Origin: Zygnema cylindricum
Lineage: Eukaryota; Streptophyta; Zygnematophyceae; Zygnematales; Zygnemataceae
DNA length: 11,148 nucleotides
Reading direction: 5' to 3'
Assembly (NCBI GenBank): GCA_037447655.1
Contig: JBBHKE010003197.1
Location: 1-11,148 of the forward strand
The notes beneath the pieces are model-generated. The model made no database searches, was not told the DNA's origin, and worked only from the letters and a program-made list of their open reading frames with translations. A program made the translations under genes and the position numbers. Every line of letters starts with the position of its first letter. Within the stretch, counting starts at the first letter, position 1. Shown piece by piece: positions 1 to 9,677 of the stretch.

Positions 1-79
1 TCTAACCCTCAGTCACTGCCATTTCCAAGCTGTTGATGGACTTTAAATTCTAATTTTGTGGAGTGAAGCTGGCTTGCAG

Positions 80-2329
80 AACAAGCGCGGAGGGAAAGTG
101 AAGTTCCAGTCTATTATGATGCCAGACATGACTGAGTTTGACCATCCTGAGAAAGGCGATGCTTTATTCGGTAATTCTCGTACCTGTACATTTGATTAAT
201 TTTTTAAGGGTTTTTTGGGGTTATATCTATCAAGGATGTATGCAAAATTAGAGTGCACAGGACTTATGGCGAATTATACCCCTCATCTAACCTTCAATGG
301 CATCGAAGCCTAGGCCTGACTGTCTATCCAGGCTAGTTTAAAAACTGAGAAGTTTTTTTGTCAGAATATGGTTGACAAGTGAAGGCTGAGCACAAAGGAT
401 GTTATGTGGTACAAGATTGTATGTTTCTTTTATATAAACGCTACTGGTTTCTTTTATCTCCCTTATCCTAGTTTGACTCAATTCACTATCCAACAGGCAT
501 GTTGCGTTTCTGAAGGTTAACTTTTTAAGTAATTAGGGTTTTGAACTTCACATAGCCTTGATTGAAATGATTGAATTCCAGCCTCGTTCTTTTCTTTTAA
601 AGAAGGAAACTCCGTAAACTGGTGCAATTGTCTATCAACATTGACAGGCTATCCAGATTTGCAGCCTTGTTTTAACTGACAGCTTGAGTCTGTTTGTGGT
701 GGGAATGCAGCTATGGAGCTGGTTTTAGCTTTGGAAAAGCTCACTAACGAGAAGCTGCTCCAGTTGCATGCGGTAATTGCCAACTTTTTTGCTTCAAAGA
801 CAGGAGGCATAAAGCTGTTTTTTAAAAAAACTATGTTTGCGTATTTCTGTCAGTTTATTTCCTTTTATTCTGGACAGGTTTGTAGTCAATTAAGCAGAGC
901 GTTTTGGGTTTCAATGGTAGATTTTGTCATTTATCCTTTTCTTCTTTCTGTAATTCTCCTTTCAAGTTGTGAAACAGGTTCTCAAAAATGATTAGTTTGT
1001 TGTTTTAGCGTGTCTTTTCCTTTCAGCCCAGTAATGTGCCTGCTGAAGCTGTGTTGCATTCTTGCGATATTGTGATGAAGCAAGACGTTTACCTTATCTT
1101 GTTTACTTGTTGACCCTAAAGGATGTGTTCTTGGGTTTTTTTGGGTTGCAGGTCGCAGAGCAGAATAATGACCCACAGCTTCTTGATTTTATTGAAGGCA
1201 ACTTTTTGGCCGAGCAGGTATGAGTGTACCATTTTGAACTAGTATTTCCCCTAGTATTTTTGGAAGAGTTCTTATGCCCTTGAGTTTGTTTCCAGTCGAC
1301 ACCGATATTGAATTTAATAGGATAATCACAACGCTTGAGGCTAGTTTTTCTCCATTTTCCATCTCAGTAATTTATGCAAATCTGTTCTTATTTTGTCTGT
1401 TTGGACTATAGTGGACATAACTCAGAGCAAACTGTTAGCTAGTGGCTAAACTGTACATCTTCAGTTTTTCCCTATCTTTACAGTTAACTTTTTTGTCTCA
1501 CTTTTTTGGAAGTTTTCGCCACCCTTAGATTGAATCCAGGCCTTCAATGTTACTCGAATCCTGGAGTCTATAGAACTTTGGTTGCAGTAATGTTGGTGTA
1601 TGTATGCAGTTATTTGGCGTGTCGTTGATCCTGTTAATAAGGTTTATTGTCATGCTGATATTTTCCAGTCTCTGCTATGTAAAGAGTCTGAGCCTTAGGT
1701 TTTCTTAAATAAGTATTTTGCAAAATCTGTAATTTTCTGCTACATGCTTTTGTCAGGGGTTCCAATTCAATAAAGGAACTGGATGTTTTTTTCCATCATT
1801 CGATCTTTTGTTCATTAGATTGCTGATATACGAGGGTTTCTGTGTATGTTTTTTTTTTTTCTCCATTCCTTTTTTTTGTTGATAACTGGTATTATCTAGT
1901 ATATCTGACATGAATACTTGATAAGTCTTTTCTAAGGAAAACTGAGCAGTTAATGTTTGTGAATCACATTAGCAATAAAGGCCTTTGTTCTCCCATTTTG
2001 CAGGTTGAAGATATTAAGAAAGTGTCAGAGTATGTTTCACAGCTTCGCCGAGTTGGAAAAGGGCTAGGTATGTGATATGATTGAAGGGGAGCTGTAAAAG
2101 CCGGTTTTTCCTCTCCTTAGTAATTAATGCTCACGGTGTTGTCTGCTTTAGGTTCCAGAATATGTCCTTGGTGTTTAATGTGATTAATGTCGTCTCATGG
2201 TCTCGTCATTCCTTTGCATGTGAACTCTTGCTGTTTCCGTTTCTGTTTTCCGTTTTCTTATTCAAAGGCTGTTCGGGAAATGCAGGTGTTTACCAATTTG
2301 ATCAGCAACTCCAAGAAGAGGCTGCTTAG
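80..2329 (+). CDS. Ferritin, plant type, 3' five exons (5' part outside window)
   Basis: Ferritin subunits form a 24-mer shell that oxidises and stores iron; plant ferritins normally act in plastids. Five exons are visible: 80-170, 711-772, 1152-1217, 2004-2067 and 2286-2329 (TAG at 2327-2329), giving 108 residues. All introns are GT-AG and the phases match. Residues 1-31 carry [12 protein letters not shown] and [11 protein letters not shown]. Next come [20 protein letters not shown], then [18 protein letters not shown], then [14 protein letters not shown]. By alignment with human H ferritin, E39 (E107) and Q73 (Q141) are conserved ferroxidase residues, and D63 and E66 match the D131/E134 three-fold channel pair. 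The transit peptide and first helices, with the other ferroxidase ligands, lie upstream: frame 80 meets an in-frame stop at 44-46, so 80 is a splice acceptor (CAG at 77-79). The tail is unusual: [18 protein letters not shown], where GKGHGVWHFDQ is common. The family call is very secure; exon ends are secure from frame and homology. Confidence 0.95.
1218..2003 (+). other. Ferritin intron (longest, 786 bp)
   Basis: This GT-AG intron separates the exon ending in the conserved LAEQ from the exon starting VEDIKK, in phase 0. It is strongly T-rich on the sense strand and includes a T11 run (about 1850-1860). The other ferritin introns are 171-710, 773-1151 and 2068-2285. The sequence before 80 is the 3' end of a further upstream intron. 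I see no nested gene or mobile element in any of them. Confidence 0.85.
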
Positions 2330-4562
2330 ACAAACCGTTTACAAAATGAATTTGGAATTTGCTGGAGTAATACCAATGTTTGTTTGGTTTACACTTCATG
2401 GTTTGGATTTTTTCGAAGTCAAGTTATCAAGAGTTTTCCACTTGGTTTATTCTTAATCATGCAGTAGCCTATACAGGAAAGCACCATTCCAATTCTTGTC
2501 AGTTTGGCCTTTCCGGTTATTGCTTACAGGTTGATAATCGGTGTGGTGGTATCTTTTGTTGTCTTTAATATGTTGTATCATGTATTTTTGGCCTAGCAAA
2601 AAAATGACACAACACTTGGATTGACTTTGTGGGAAAATTGGAAAACTTGCTGTGATGTTTTGTATTTAGGGAGTGTACATTTAATGTTTACTGAATTCGA
2701 TTTTTCCTTCTTTCCCTAACCATTTGCGCATAATTTATTTATGTGGAGACATGAGTTGTGAAGTATTTGAAAACAAATGGCCTTCACAATTTTGGAATGA
2801 TTGCTTGAACACATCTTATCACTAACAGAATGTAGTGAAACGCTGAAAAACCTGAAGGAATGGAAAAAAGTTTCATGAAAGATGGCTGTTACTTTCAGTA
2901 CTGTGATTGTCCTGTTGAAAGTTGCACAAAGTAAATATTATAAACATTTACTCAAATATTTCACTTTGAGCCTCCGAATGCGCCATGTTTACTGCAACAG
3001 CATTTTATGAGTCCATGTAAAGTACCCCCTGTTTATTGTACATATTTTAAAAAAGATTTAAAAAAAAGGGAATTGCAAAAAGGATCTTGAAAAGCCGCAC
3101 TGATGTGCACATGCGAAAACATAAATTTTGTCACTAATTTATTTGTGACACTGTTGTACATCTTTCTACTCTTTGGATATTTTTTAGAATTATCTGTTTT
3201 TTGAATTTGTTCCTTTTGCTTTTACCGTGTATAGAACACATTGTATAACTCTGATTGGCGGAAATGTTTCCTAGCCAAATCTATGGCGATTGTTTGCAAC
3301 ACAATATCTTGTCACAGCAGAAGGTTGTTAATATTGCACCATGTTGTTAGCAAATGTAAACGTCTTGTAAAAGTTTTATGCATGTCTAAATAGTTCTGTC
3401 CCTGCAGTAGTCACGAAGTAATCAAATTTAAGAAATGCAACTCGTATTCATCAATACCCTTTTCTTGACGCCAGAAAATGTAGCACTCCGGTCAACCAGA
3501 ATTTCTAAGCGTGACCACCTCAACGTCTCTTACCAGTTACTTACAAATAATACACGAAACGAATCATTCCAACCCCGTTTAGCGAACATATCTGCCTGGT
3601 CAAAGCGTACTTATCTAACCCTTATAAGTCTCAACTGTCTATAATTCCAACAGGCAGCATTTCTAGCATATCCCAAATGCAAGTCACTCCCTCCTTTCCA
3701 CGTCAAAATGACTTCGATTTAAAAATCTTTTCCATTATAATTTCAATTTGGTCGGATTTGACAGTATACAACTCAACAGTTTTACAAGATATTATCTTCT
3801 GTGGATCCTTAGCACCTTTTCAGGAATGAAAAGACAGGTTTTTCACTTAGGTCAAAAGTTAAAACATAAGATATGGAAACAACCTTTATATATGGTTGCC
3901 AGTTTAAACGTCGTTACATTTGTCACGATTCCCACCGTCTTACGGCGTGACTTTTGAAAATGTTTCTATAAGCGGCGGAGATGTGGAACCTAATTCCAGG
4001 ACGAATTCAGTGCTCCTTTCTGCATTTTCTTTGCAGATGAATATTTGCCATTAGACTAATTATACGGATAGCCACACAAAATGTATTTCCAATGTACCTG
4101 TTGGCAACAAGCCAACAACAAGTCGATGCTAACAATAATCGATGACAGATTCATGGCATTGAACGATTTTGAAGCTTCTTTGGTACAAACGCCATCCAAT
4201 CCTCGTACCTCGTTGTCACACGACGTTTTCACGTTTATTAAGGGAAATTCTTAGGAATGGCAACTCTTGTCATTTTGAATCGTCAGTTGCCTCCTTATGG
4301 CACAAAAATATACGCTCGGTTTCTCTTGGCAGTCATGTCAATTGTCCAGAAAGAGTTTGTGTGTTGTAACGCCCGCAAGCAGTATGTATCTCACACGTGG
4401 AAAACTACGAGTCCGCTACATGCAGCAATTTGTTAACGGTAGACTATTTCTCACTCCGTCGCATAGCCATTCTTTCCTTCAAACGTACCATATTTTAGTT
4501 TTCTGGCGTGTAAATTGAGGTGTTGCTAAGCATACAAGTCTGTTTTATCAGCTGGCTTTTAC
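2330..4562. other. Ferritin 3' UTR and spacer to the next gene
   Basis: No convincing coding exon is seen on either strand. The first several hundred bases should hold the ferritin 3' UTR, but no perfect AATAAA follows the stop within this stretch and no single poly(A) site can be chosen. An A-rich stretch lies at 3040-3067. From about 3430 the plus strand changes from T/G-rich to more A/C-rich and CpG-containing, which I read as flanking or promoter sequence of the downstream gene. A TATA-like run (TTTATATATGG) sits near 3885-3895, but it is about 800 bp from the start codon and is weak evidence. The short open frames here (for example 4169-4369 and 4297-4518) lack recognisable protein features. 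Confidence 0.5.
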
Positions 4563-4601
4563 ATGGTAGCACTCATGCCGCTACAGATTAACAGTTGGTA
4601 A
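4563..4601 (+). promoter_or_regulatory. Candidate upstream ORF of the methyltransferase gene
   Basis: A 12-codon frame (MVALMPLQINSW, TAA at 4599-4601) begins 134 bases before the methyltransferase ATG. If the candidate 5'-UTR intron 4598-4667 is removed, the frame instead extends to a TAG inside the following exon, overlapping the main 5' leader but not joining the main frame. It could lower translation of the main gene. Whether this stretch is transcribed is not shown by sequence alone. Confidence 0.25.
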
Positions 4602-4667
4602 GACCATCGGCAATAATAGCCTCTGAGGAACGGAATCAACTGACCTGGTATCTCGTCTGACTCGCAG
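4598..4667 (+). other. Candidate 70-bp intron in the 5' UTR
   Basis: The donor is TTG|GTAAGA at 4598 and the acceptor is CTCGCAG|G at 4661-4667. A branch-like CTGAC lies within AATCAACTGACCTGG about 25 bases before the acceptor. The length is plausible for a short plant intron. Splicing does not create a longer in-frame coding region, since the joined frame upstream meets TAG at 4567-4569. The intron would therefore lie wholly in the leader and leave ATG 4697 as the start. Confidence 0.35.
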
Positions 4668-4696
4668 GGTGTGGAAATATCCAAGCTCAGTATAGA

Positions 4697-6761
4697 ATGC
4701 CACTCTGGCAGTCATACGAAAGCCAACTACATTTGAAAGCTTCCAGTCTTACTGGTCATAGTGACCCCCAATTGCAATGTACTGGCAGCTCGAAATTGGC
4801 GCCAAGAAGAGGAAGTTTTGGAAGAAACGTACACTCGTTAGACATTGTCTCATCCATAAAACAACAGACTTCCGAGAACGATCTGCAGTTTGAGAACTCG
4901 GACGTGGGGAAGCTTACACTGGAAGGCGCAAAATTCACCACTCTTGCTCACCAGTACGTTCCATGTCCATGCTAAGTTGTGTTTTCTTAGTAGACACAAA
5001 AAGTATTTGACAAAATAAGTACTAAGCCAAAACAAGTATTAACACAAAGTAAGTATTAAAGCACAAAATGTTGACTCAAATAGCACAGGTGCTGGTGGGC
5101 ACCATGATGTGACCATGCAGGATTTGGAGGAGAGTGGTGCGGCCTGGGGATGTTGTTGTGGATGCAACATGTGGTAATGGACATGACACACTTGCTCTGG
5201 CTCGGCTGGCAATCAGTTGGGAGAGTGAGAGTGAGTGTATGATTGGTACTGTGATCGCACTTGACAAGCAGGCAGAAGCTGTGGCCGCTACAACAGCGAT
5301 TCTGGAGAAGTCACTTTTTCCTGCCGAGGTTTGTAGCTTTTTAAATTTGATTAGGTTGACTTTTTCTAGTTTGTCTAGGTTGTCAAGGGAGATGAATTTA
5401 TGTCTGACATTTTTGTAAGTTCCGTGGTCATTGGTTGCTACAACTAGACATAGTTCAGAGTCTTCTGCAATGCGGATGACTAGAGGTGTGAACTTGCAAT
5501 GTTACATGTTGCAGTGTACACCGTGGTTTTGTTGTTTCTGCTGTGGAAAAACCATTTCATTCTATCTTCGCTGGGATTATATGTATTAAGTTTCTCTGTT
5601 AAATGCTGTGAGGTTAATTTCGGTTATCTAGTTCTAAGTTCTCTGGCCTGCTGCAGGTAAATTGCTCTTAGCCAGTTTTTTCTGACTTATCGATTGCCTG
5701 GTTTGGCGCAGCTGGAGAGAGTACAATTGGAGTGCATTTGCCACTCCCAATTACGTTCATTTGCATTGCCTTCCTCTGTCAGGTGAGCAAAGCCAGCGGT
5801 CGAGTATGTATCCATACTCTTCCAGCTTATGCTTCCTTCCTGAGTTGCCTCGGCCACTGATGTAAAGCTGTTTTCATCCTACGTTCCTGGCTTCTGTGTT
5901 TTGGGGCTGTATCTTTGTCCTGTGAAGCAAATTGCCATTTTTCTGATCTTTACATAATTGTTTGGATACTCTTTGTTCAGACTTGTGGCTTTCAATCTCG
6001 GCTACCTACCAGGAGGTAACAAAGAGATCATCACACAGGGGAGCTCAACAGTAGAAGCTTTAAAGGCTTCTGCTGAACTCTTGGCTCCTGGTGGTCTCAT
6101 TTCAGTTCTGGCTTATGTTGGCCATCCTGAAGCATGGTGAGACTCATTCCGAGTCACTTTTAAAAAGAAAGAAAAATGATTATGATGGCCAGAATCACTG
6201 TTGGCAACTGATGTCAGTTCGAGTATTTTGATTCATGTAACGTGGTTGAAATTATTTAAAACAGGCTATAGAAGAGCAATGTTGGCCCCATGTGCTATGT
6301 TCTACAAGGAGAATGTAAGGGAACATTGTGATTTTGCTCAAAATCTGGGTAATTGAGCTTTTTGCAGTAAACAGGAGTGTCTAAAAGTATTTTATAATTC
6401 ATGTCATTTGATGGTGAAGTTGCTGGAAGGTCAATCGGATGATATCAACTGCATTTCCCCCTCAAACATTAATGATCAGTCAGAGGTTTTTTTTAGAAAC
6501 CGTGATTCTTACAAGGAAGGTTCTGCATTCTTAGGAGTGATTTGTCTCTTAGTGAACTGGTCTCCTTTTGCCATGCACTATTGCTAAGATAATCGTCTTT
6601 GTCTCCTTGACATGACATGACACAGGGAGGAATTCGAAGCTGTGAAGCAGTTTGCTGTTGGTCTTTCTCCACAGCAATGGGATTGTACTCTTCAGGAACG
6701 GTTAAACCGCCCTCTTTGTCCACGCCTCTTACTTCTCCACAAAAAGGCCAGTTCTCACTAA
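4697..6761 (+). CDS. MnmM/YtqB-family SAM-dependent methyltransferase (tRNA wobble uridine), complete, 5 exons
   Basis: Exons 4697-4953, 5121-5328, 5712-5782, 5981-6136 and 6626-6761 (TAA 6759-6761) join in frame through four GT-AG introns to give 275 residues. Residues 1-80 are Ser/Arg-containing and unconserved, like an organelle transit peptide. The catalytic domain follows: [20 protein letters not shown] at 87-106 is the SAM-binding glycine motif, with D134 (VIALDK) the probable ribose-binding acid. [17 protein letters not shown] (182-198) is the family signature, then [20 protein letters not shown] and the C-terminal [15 protein letters not shown]. This is Pfam 'rRNA_methylase' (YtqB). 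Bacillus YtqB was renamed MnmM after being shown to methylate nm5s2U34 to mnm5s2U34 in tRNA; the same role here is inference. ATG 4697 is chosen because TGA at 4658-4660 closes its frame upstream, and A at -3 suits initiation. Exon ends are supported by family continuity. Confidence 0.92.
4954..5120 (+). other. First coding intron of the methyltransferase gene, with repeated AAGTATT motifs
   Basis: The donor GTACGT and acceptor ATGCAG split the Gln codon at residue 86. Between 4999 and 5060 an A-rich tract carries four variants of AAGTATT/AAGTACTAA spaced about 15-22 bases apart. This looks like local low-complexity expansion and contains branch-like CTAAG and TTAAC sites. The later introns are 5329-5711, 5783-5980 and 6137-6625. 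Confidence 0.7.
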
Positions 6762-7211
6762 GGTCCGTATACTTGTGCCGTAGGATAAAATGCTGGCCAT
6801 TCGCTCCTCTTTAAATCATTTCAATAGTGTTGTTGTATGTTAGGAGTTTCCTTCCACTTAGTCTTTTGTTGTAGCTGTCAGCACTTCTTTGTAATATTTC
6901 ATTTCTTTGTGTTGTATAGACTGAAGATGTGTTAACACATATGTAATCGCATTTTTGTGTTTCACCCGGACCTCTATTTTTTGGATCCTGTTTCTGAAGG
7001 GGTACGTCAGTCTCTATGCGTTTAATGATGTTTTTTAATTGTTTACAATACTATTAGATTATGTTTGGATCTTACACATTCCTGGGGAGAACAGATAAGC
7101 TTCTTTAAGTTTTTGTTTACCAATTTATTTCCCTTTGTTTGCCGCAGGAACCATGAAAGCAGTTTTTTCAAATACTGTTCGACTTAATTATTTTTCTACA
7201 AACCTATGGGC

Positions 7212-7230
7212 TTTTTTTTTTTTTTTTTTT
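7212..7230. repeat. Poly(T) run, 19 bases
   Basis: This is an uninterrupted run of T on the plus strand. No target duplication or reverse-transcribed body could be seen beside it, so it is most simply a mononucleotide repeat. Confidence 0.8.
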
Positions 7231-7571
7231 AGCTGTCGTATAGGAGTATCGCAAGGTTCAGGCTTTAACTGTAATTTTCTCTTTTATTACTAATATTGTG
7301 AACCCATCAATGTAATGTAATTTATTGCCGCCTATAGTGAGGCAAACTCTTATTGTGAGGGCAAAATAAAGGACATAATATAGAGTGGATAAACTTTAGT
7401 AATAAGGTAACAGAATTTTGCCGTTTCGGTATCAGTGCCCATAAACAGGCTACTAGATAGGAGATATTTGAAAATGCTAGAATAGAAAAATGCAAAGTGC
7501 TTTAGTAAAACACCATTACTTCTATTAGCGGAAAGGGTCCATTGACCGGAAACGGGAAAAAGTAGGTCCCT

Positions 7572-7592
7572 AATAGGAAGTAGTTTCCTATT
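7572..7592. repeat. Small inverted repeat (8-bp stem)
   Basis: AATAGGAA and TTCCTATT are perfect reverse complements separated by five bases. No T-tract or coding unit next to it gives it a function. Confidence 0.45.
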
Positions 7593-7776
7593 GGTCCTGT
7601 TTCTACTCGCACACATTAGATACAACATTTCTGATTATAATTCAAGGTTCAAAAGTATATGGAAGTGTTTCAAGTTTCACTGTGCTTTTCTCATTTTTTT
7701 CTGGGAAAGTTTTCTTCCTTTTAAATGATTCAATATCTCCAAGGATGGGATGTCTGTGGCACATAATTATGCTTTA

Positions 7777-7796
7777 ACACTAATAGTGATTAGTGT
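7777..7796. repeat. Small inverted repeat (8-bp stem, 4-base loop)
   Basis: ACACTAAT-AGTG-ATTAGTGT forms a perfect 8-bp stem. It is isolated in the spacer, with no flanking target duplication seen, so it is reported only as a structure. Confidence 0.45.
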
Positions 7797-8172
7797 AGTA
7801 TGTGTATCAAAAGCATGGATTATGTTCCTAGATGTTTTCAGAGAACATGGTTTTGCTTTCTTGCAACGTCTGTGAATAATCAAATGCGATTTTTCTTATT
7901 TCTTTCTAGAAGATTTGTTCTGGTTGTAACAGCATTCTCTCTTACATACCGTGACAGGGCACTTAAGGTGGGCAGAACATAGTGACTTTTTTTTGGTAAT
8001 GCTTTTAGTGTGGACAAAAAATGGCTCTACTGAGTGGATTGCGGTAACTTCAGTCGCTAATCCTTTCGTCATTTGTTTGGTAAGTTGAAACTGTTTGGAA
8101 GTGTTGGATGAACCACCAAAGTCCACTGCAAATAACAGAGGATGATGAAATGGACAACCCAGAAATGCAATT

Positions 8173-8205
8173 AACATAGGCAACAGCAAATCAACATAGG
8201 CAACA
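8173..8205. repeat. Short direct repeat, 20-bp period
   Basis: AACATAGGCAACA occurs at 8173-8185 and again at 8193-8205, with similar bases between the copies. It looks like a local tandem duplication. Confidence 0.6.
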
Positions 8206-8533
8206 CTTAAATGCTGATTGAAAATAGGCTGACATTAGGGAGTCTAGGTGACTGCAACTAAAGGGTTTATTGGATGGTGTCAACAATTTCAAAACCACAG
8301 AAGGGACAGAAAAGACTACTGATCGTCAATAAAACCTGGATCTTCTACCTGGAAGTACCTTGCTGACTTCCACATCAATTGCCAATCTATTCCGAAGAGT
8401 TATGTTATGTCATTTTCTATACCGACATTACATTGTGCTTTTGATAGACTTCACAAGAAACAGCGCGGAAGATCATATAAGATTACCAAATGACAAATAA
8501 TAAATATTGAAAAACTGAAATTGCAAAGATGAG

Positions 8534-8632
8534 CTAAAGAAAACACTCGGTCACAGTCATTGACTTGTGAAGAGGCAAAGGGTCCCCAGCCTCCTCATTC
8601 TGCTTTAGTTCTAATGAGTCAATACCACTCAT
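8534..8632 (-). CDS. Small minus-strand open frame, 32 codons, unknown (possible terminal exon)
   Basis: An ATG at 8632-8630 opens a frame ending at TAG 8536-8534. Its residues (MSGIDSLELKQNEEAGDPLP, then LHKSMTVTECFL) are mixed and hydrophilic, unlike the low-complexity translations around it. A TGA lies in frame just upstream, so it would be either a tiny protein or, using the acceptor-like AAAGCAG before AATGAGGAGG, the last exon of a minus-strand gene. No family is recognised. It lies on the same strand as the interrupted frame at 9390-10541, but no link between them can be shown. At this length it may be chance. Confidence 0.2.
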   Translation of the reverse strand: MSGIDSLELKQNEEAGDPLPLHKSMTVTECFL

Positions 8633-8811
8633 GCCAATTCAAGAGCAATACGCATCATAAAATAGTGTGGTGTTCAACAAACAATTTGCTCTCATTTATA
8701 TGTTCTGTTATTTCCTTCCTCACAAAAGATACAAGGTAGAAAAACAAAGGTTGCTTGTAAAATCACACTACCACACCTTTTGTCTCACTTTATTATGCTC
8801 ATAATATTCCC

Positions 8812-8851
8812 TTGCTATTTACATTCTCCTGTTTTTTTGCTATTTACATTC
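8812..8851. repeat. Direct repeat of 15 bp
   Basis: TTGCTATTTACATTC occurs at 8812-8826 and exactly again at 8837-8851, separated by a T-rich decamer. This suggests a local duplication, with no gene involved. Confidence 0.65.
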
Positions 8852-9075
8852 CTCACCTCTTTCATTCGTACGGAATTTACAATCTTATAGACTGTAACCT
8901 CCCGCCTAAGCTTTGTTCCACATTATTTTAGTACAAAACAAAACACGCACGAAACAAATCACTGCAAAGTAGTATTTAATCCACACTAAAAATCGTTGCA
9001 AACAAGTACTAGTCCAAAAGCCTCAAGACGCATTTTGCAACCTATCCGTCAAAAAGTTTTCACTTCCACCATCCA

Positions 9076-9140
9076 TATAAATAGCTAAACCTCTAATGTC
9101 TTCCTCTCCCTCTTCCCCTCTCTCTCCCTCTCTTTTTCCT
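9076..9140 (+). promoter_or_regulatory. Candidate plus-strand core promoter: TATA box and pyrimidine tract
   Basis: TATAAATA at 9076-9083 is followed, from about 9095 to 9140, by an almost pure C/T tract. TATA plus a downstream Y-patch at about the distance of a transcription start is a common plant core-promoter arrangement. No convincing plus-strand coding region follows: the 135-codon frame at 9447-9854 is antisense to a better minus-strand frame and runs into the transposon. It may be a promoter for a noncoding transcript, a relic, or a chance match beside a microsatellite-like tract. Confidence 0.3.
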
Positions 9141-9180
9141 TTGAGACCGATCACTCTACCAAGCCTTAATTTGCTCTTAT

Positions 9181-9229
9181 TTAGAGTGTAATACTACACA
9201 TTAGAATGTAATACTACACATTAGAATGT
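9181..9229. repeat. Tandem repeat, 20-bp unit, about 2.4 copies
   Basis: GTAATACTACACATTAGAAT occurs at 9188-9207 and identically at 9208-9227, preceded by a partial copy (TTAGAGT, 9181-9187). Identity between the copies implies a recent duplication. Confidence 0.85.
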
Positions 9230-9669
9230 TTCCTCCTATATACAAAGTGCAATATATGTTCAAATCGCTCCCACCTTCTTGCCGCGGAAGGATCCGCATT
9301 CCGTACACGTTCTCCTCACTTTGAAAAGTGCACAAAACCGTACAACATCGAACGTACTGTACGTCTGTACTTTCCATGAGTCGCATCTCTCATATTAATT
9401 TTGAAGTTTTGAGACTTCGAGGTACAAAACTGTAGCATATACATGTTTGCATAACTTTTGCGTATTTCGTATGCAATTTTGCTTTGTGTACTTCAGTTTC
9501 CCCCAAATCCAACCACAGTTCGTTCGTGTGACGGCTGGCCGTCACACATTCCACAAATTGTTTCATCGACGTCATCTTAAACGTCGATTTCTCCTTGAAC
9601 ACCATGTCAAGGTCTTTGAAAATATCGTATATTCCGACAAATTCGTCACATTCGATATCTTTCCCGTCC

Positions 9670-9677
9670 ACTTGAAC
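9670..9677. repeat. Left 8-bp target site duplication of the hAT element
   Basis: ACTTGAAC lies immediately before the left terminal CAGAGG and is identical to the 8 bases directly after the right terminus (10426-10433). Eight-base duplication is the hallmark of hAT transposition. Confidence 0.9.

Larger units (their letters stand above)
6762..8533. other. Methyltransferase 3' UTR, then AT-rich spacer
   Basis: Just after the stop, the plus strand is rich in TTGT/TGTA motifs (about 6825-6950), typical of plant far-upstream poly(A) elements, so transcript ends near 6880-6960 are likely but not exact. Beyond this there is no recognisable gene. Open frames of up to 97 codons on the minus strand (7896-8189, 7350-7628) show no known motif, and I treat them as chance. 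The spacer holds a T19 run, two short hairpins and one short direct repeat, listed separately. Confidence 0.5.

Noticed and set aside
713-991. 92-codon plus-strand open frame
   Set aside because: Only its first 20 codons are a real ferritin exon (711-772); the rest is read-through into the intron after a clear GT donor at 773.
2081-2329. 82-codon plus-strand open frame
   Set aside because: Only the last 14 codons are the terminal ferritin exon; the rest is intron 2068-2285.
4169-4518. Possible upstream exons of the methyltransferase encoding a longer presequence
   Set aside because: The frame of the first methyltransferase exon is closed upstream by TGA at 4658-4660, and splicing through 4598-4667 meets TAG at 4567-4569 without an ATG.
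7350-7628. 92-codon minus-strand ORF, considered as an organelle DNA insert
   Set aside because: The translation matches no plastid or mitochondrial protein I recognise, and there are no flanking marks of insertion.
7896-8189. 97-codon minus-strand ORF
   Set aside because: It has no recognisable motif, low-complexity Lys/Ser tails and no clear splice or promoter context; most likely chance in AT-rich spacer.
9201-9386. 61-codon minus-strand ORF downstream of the interrupted frame
   Set aside because: It overlaps the 20-bp tandem repeat and is in a different frame with no linking splice sites that I can support.
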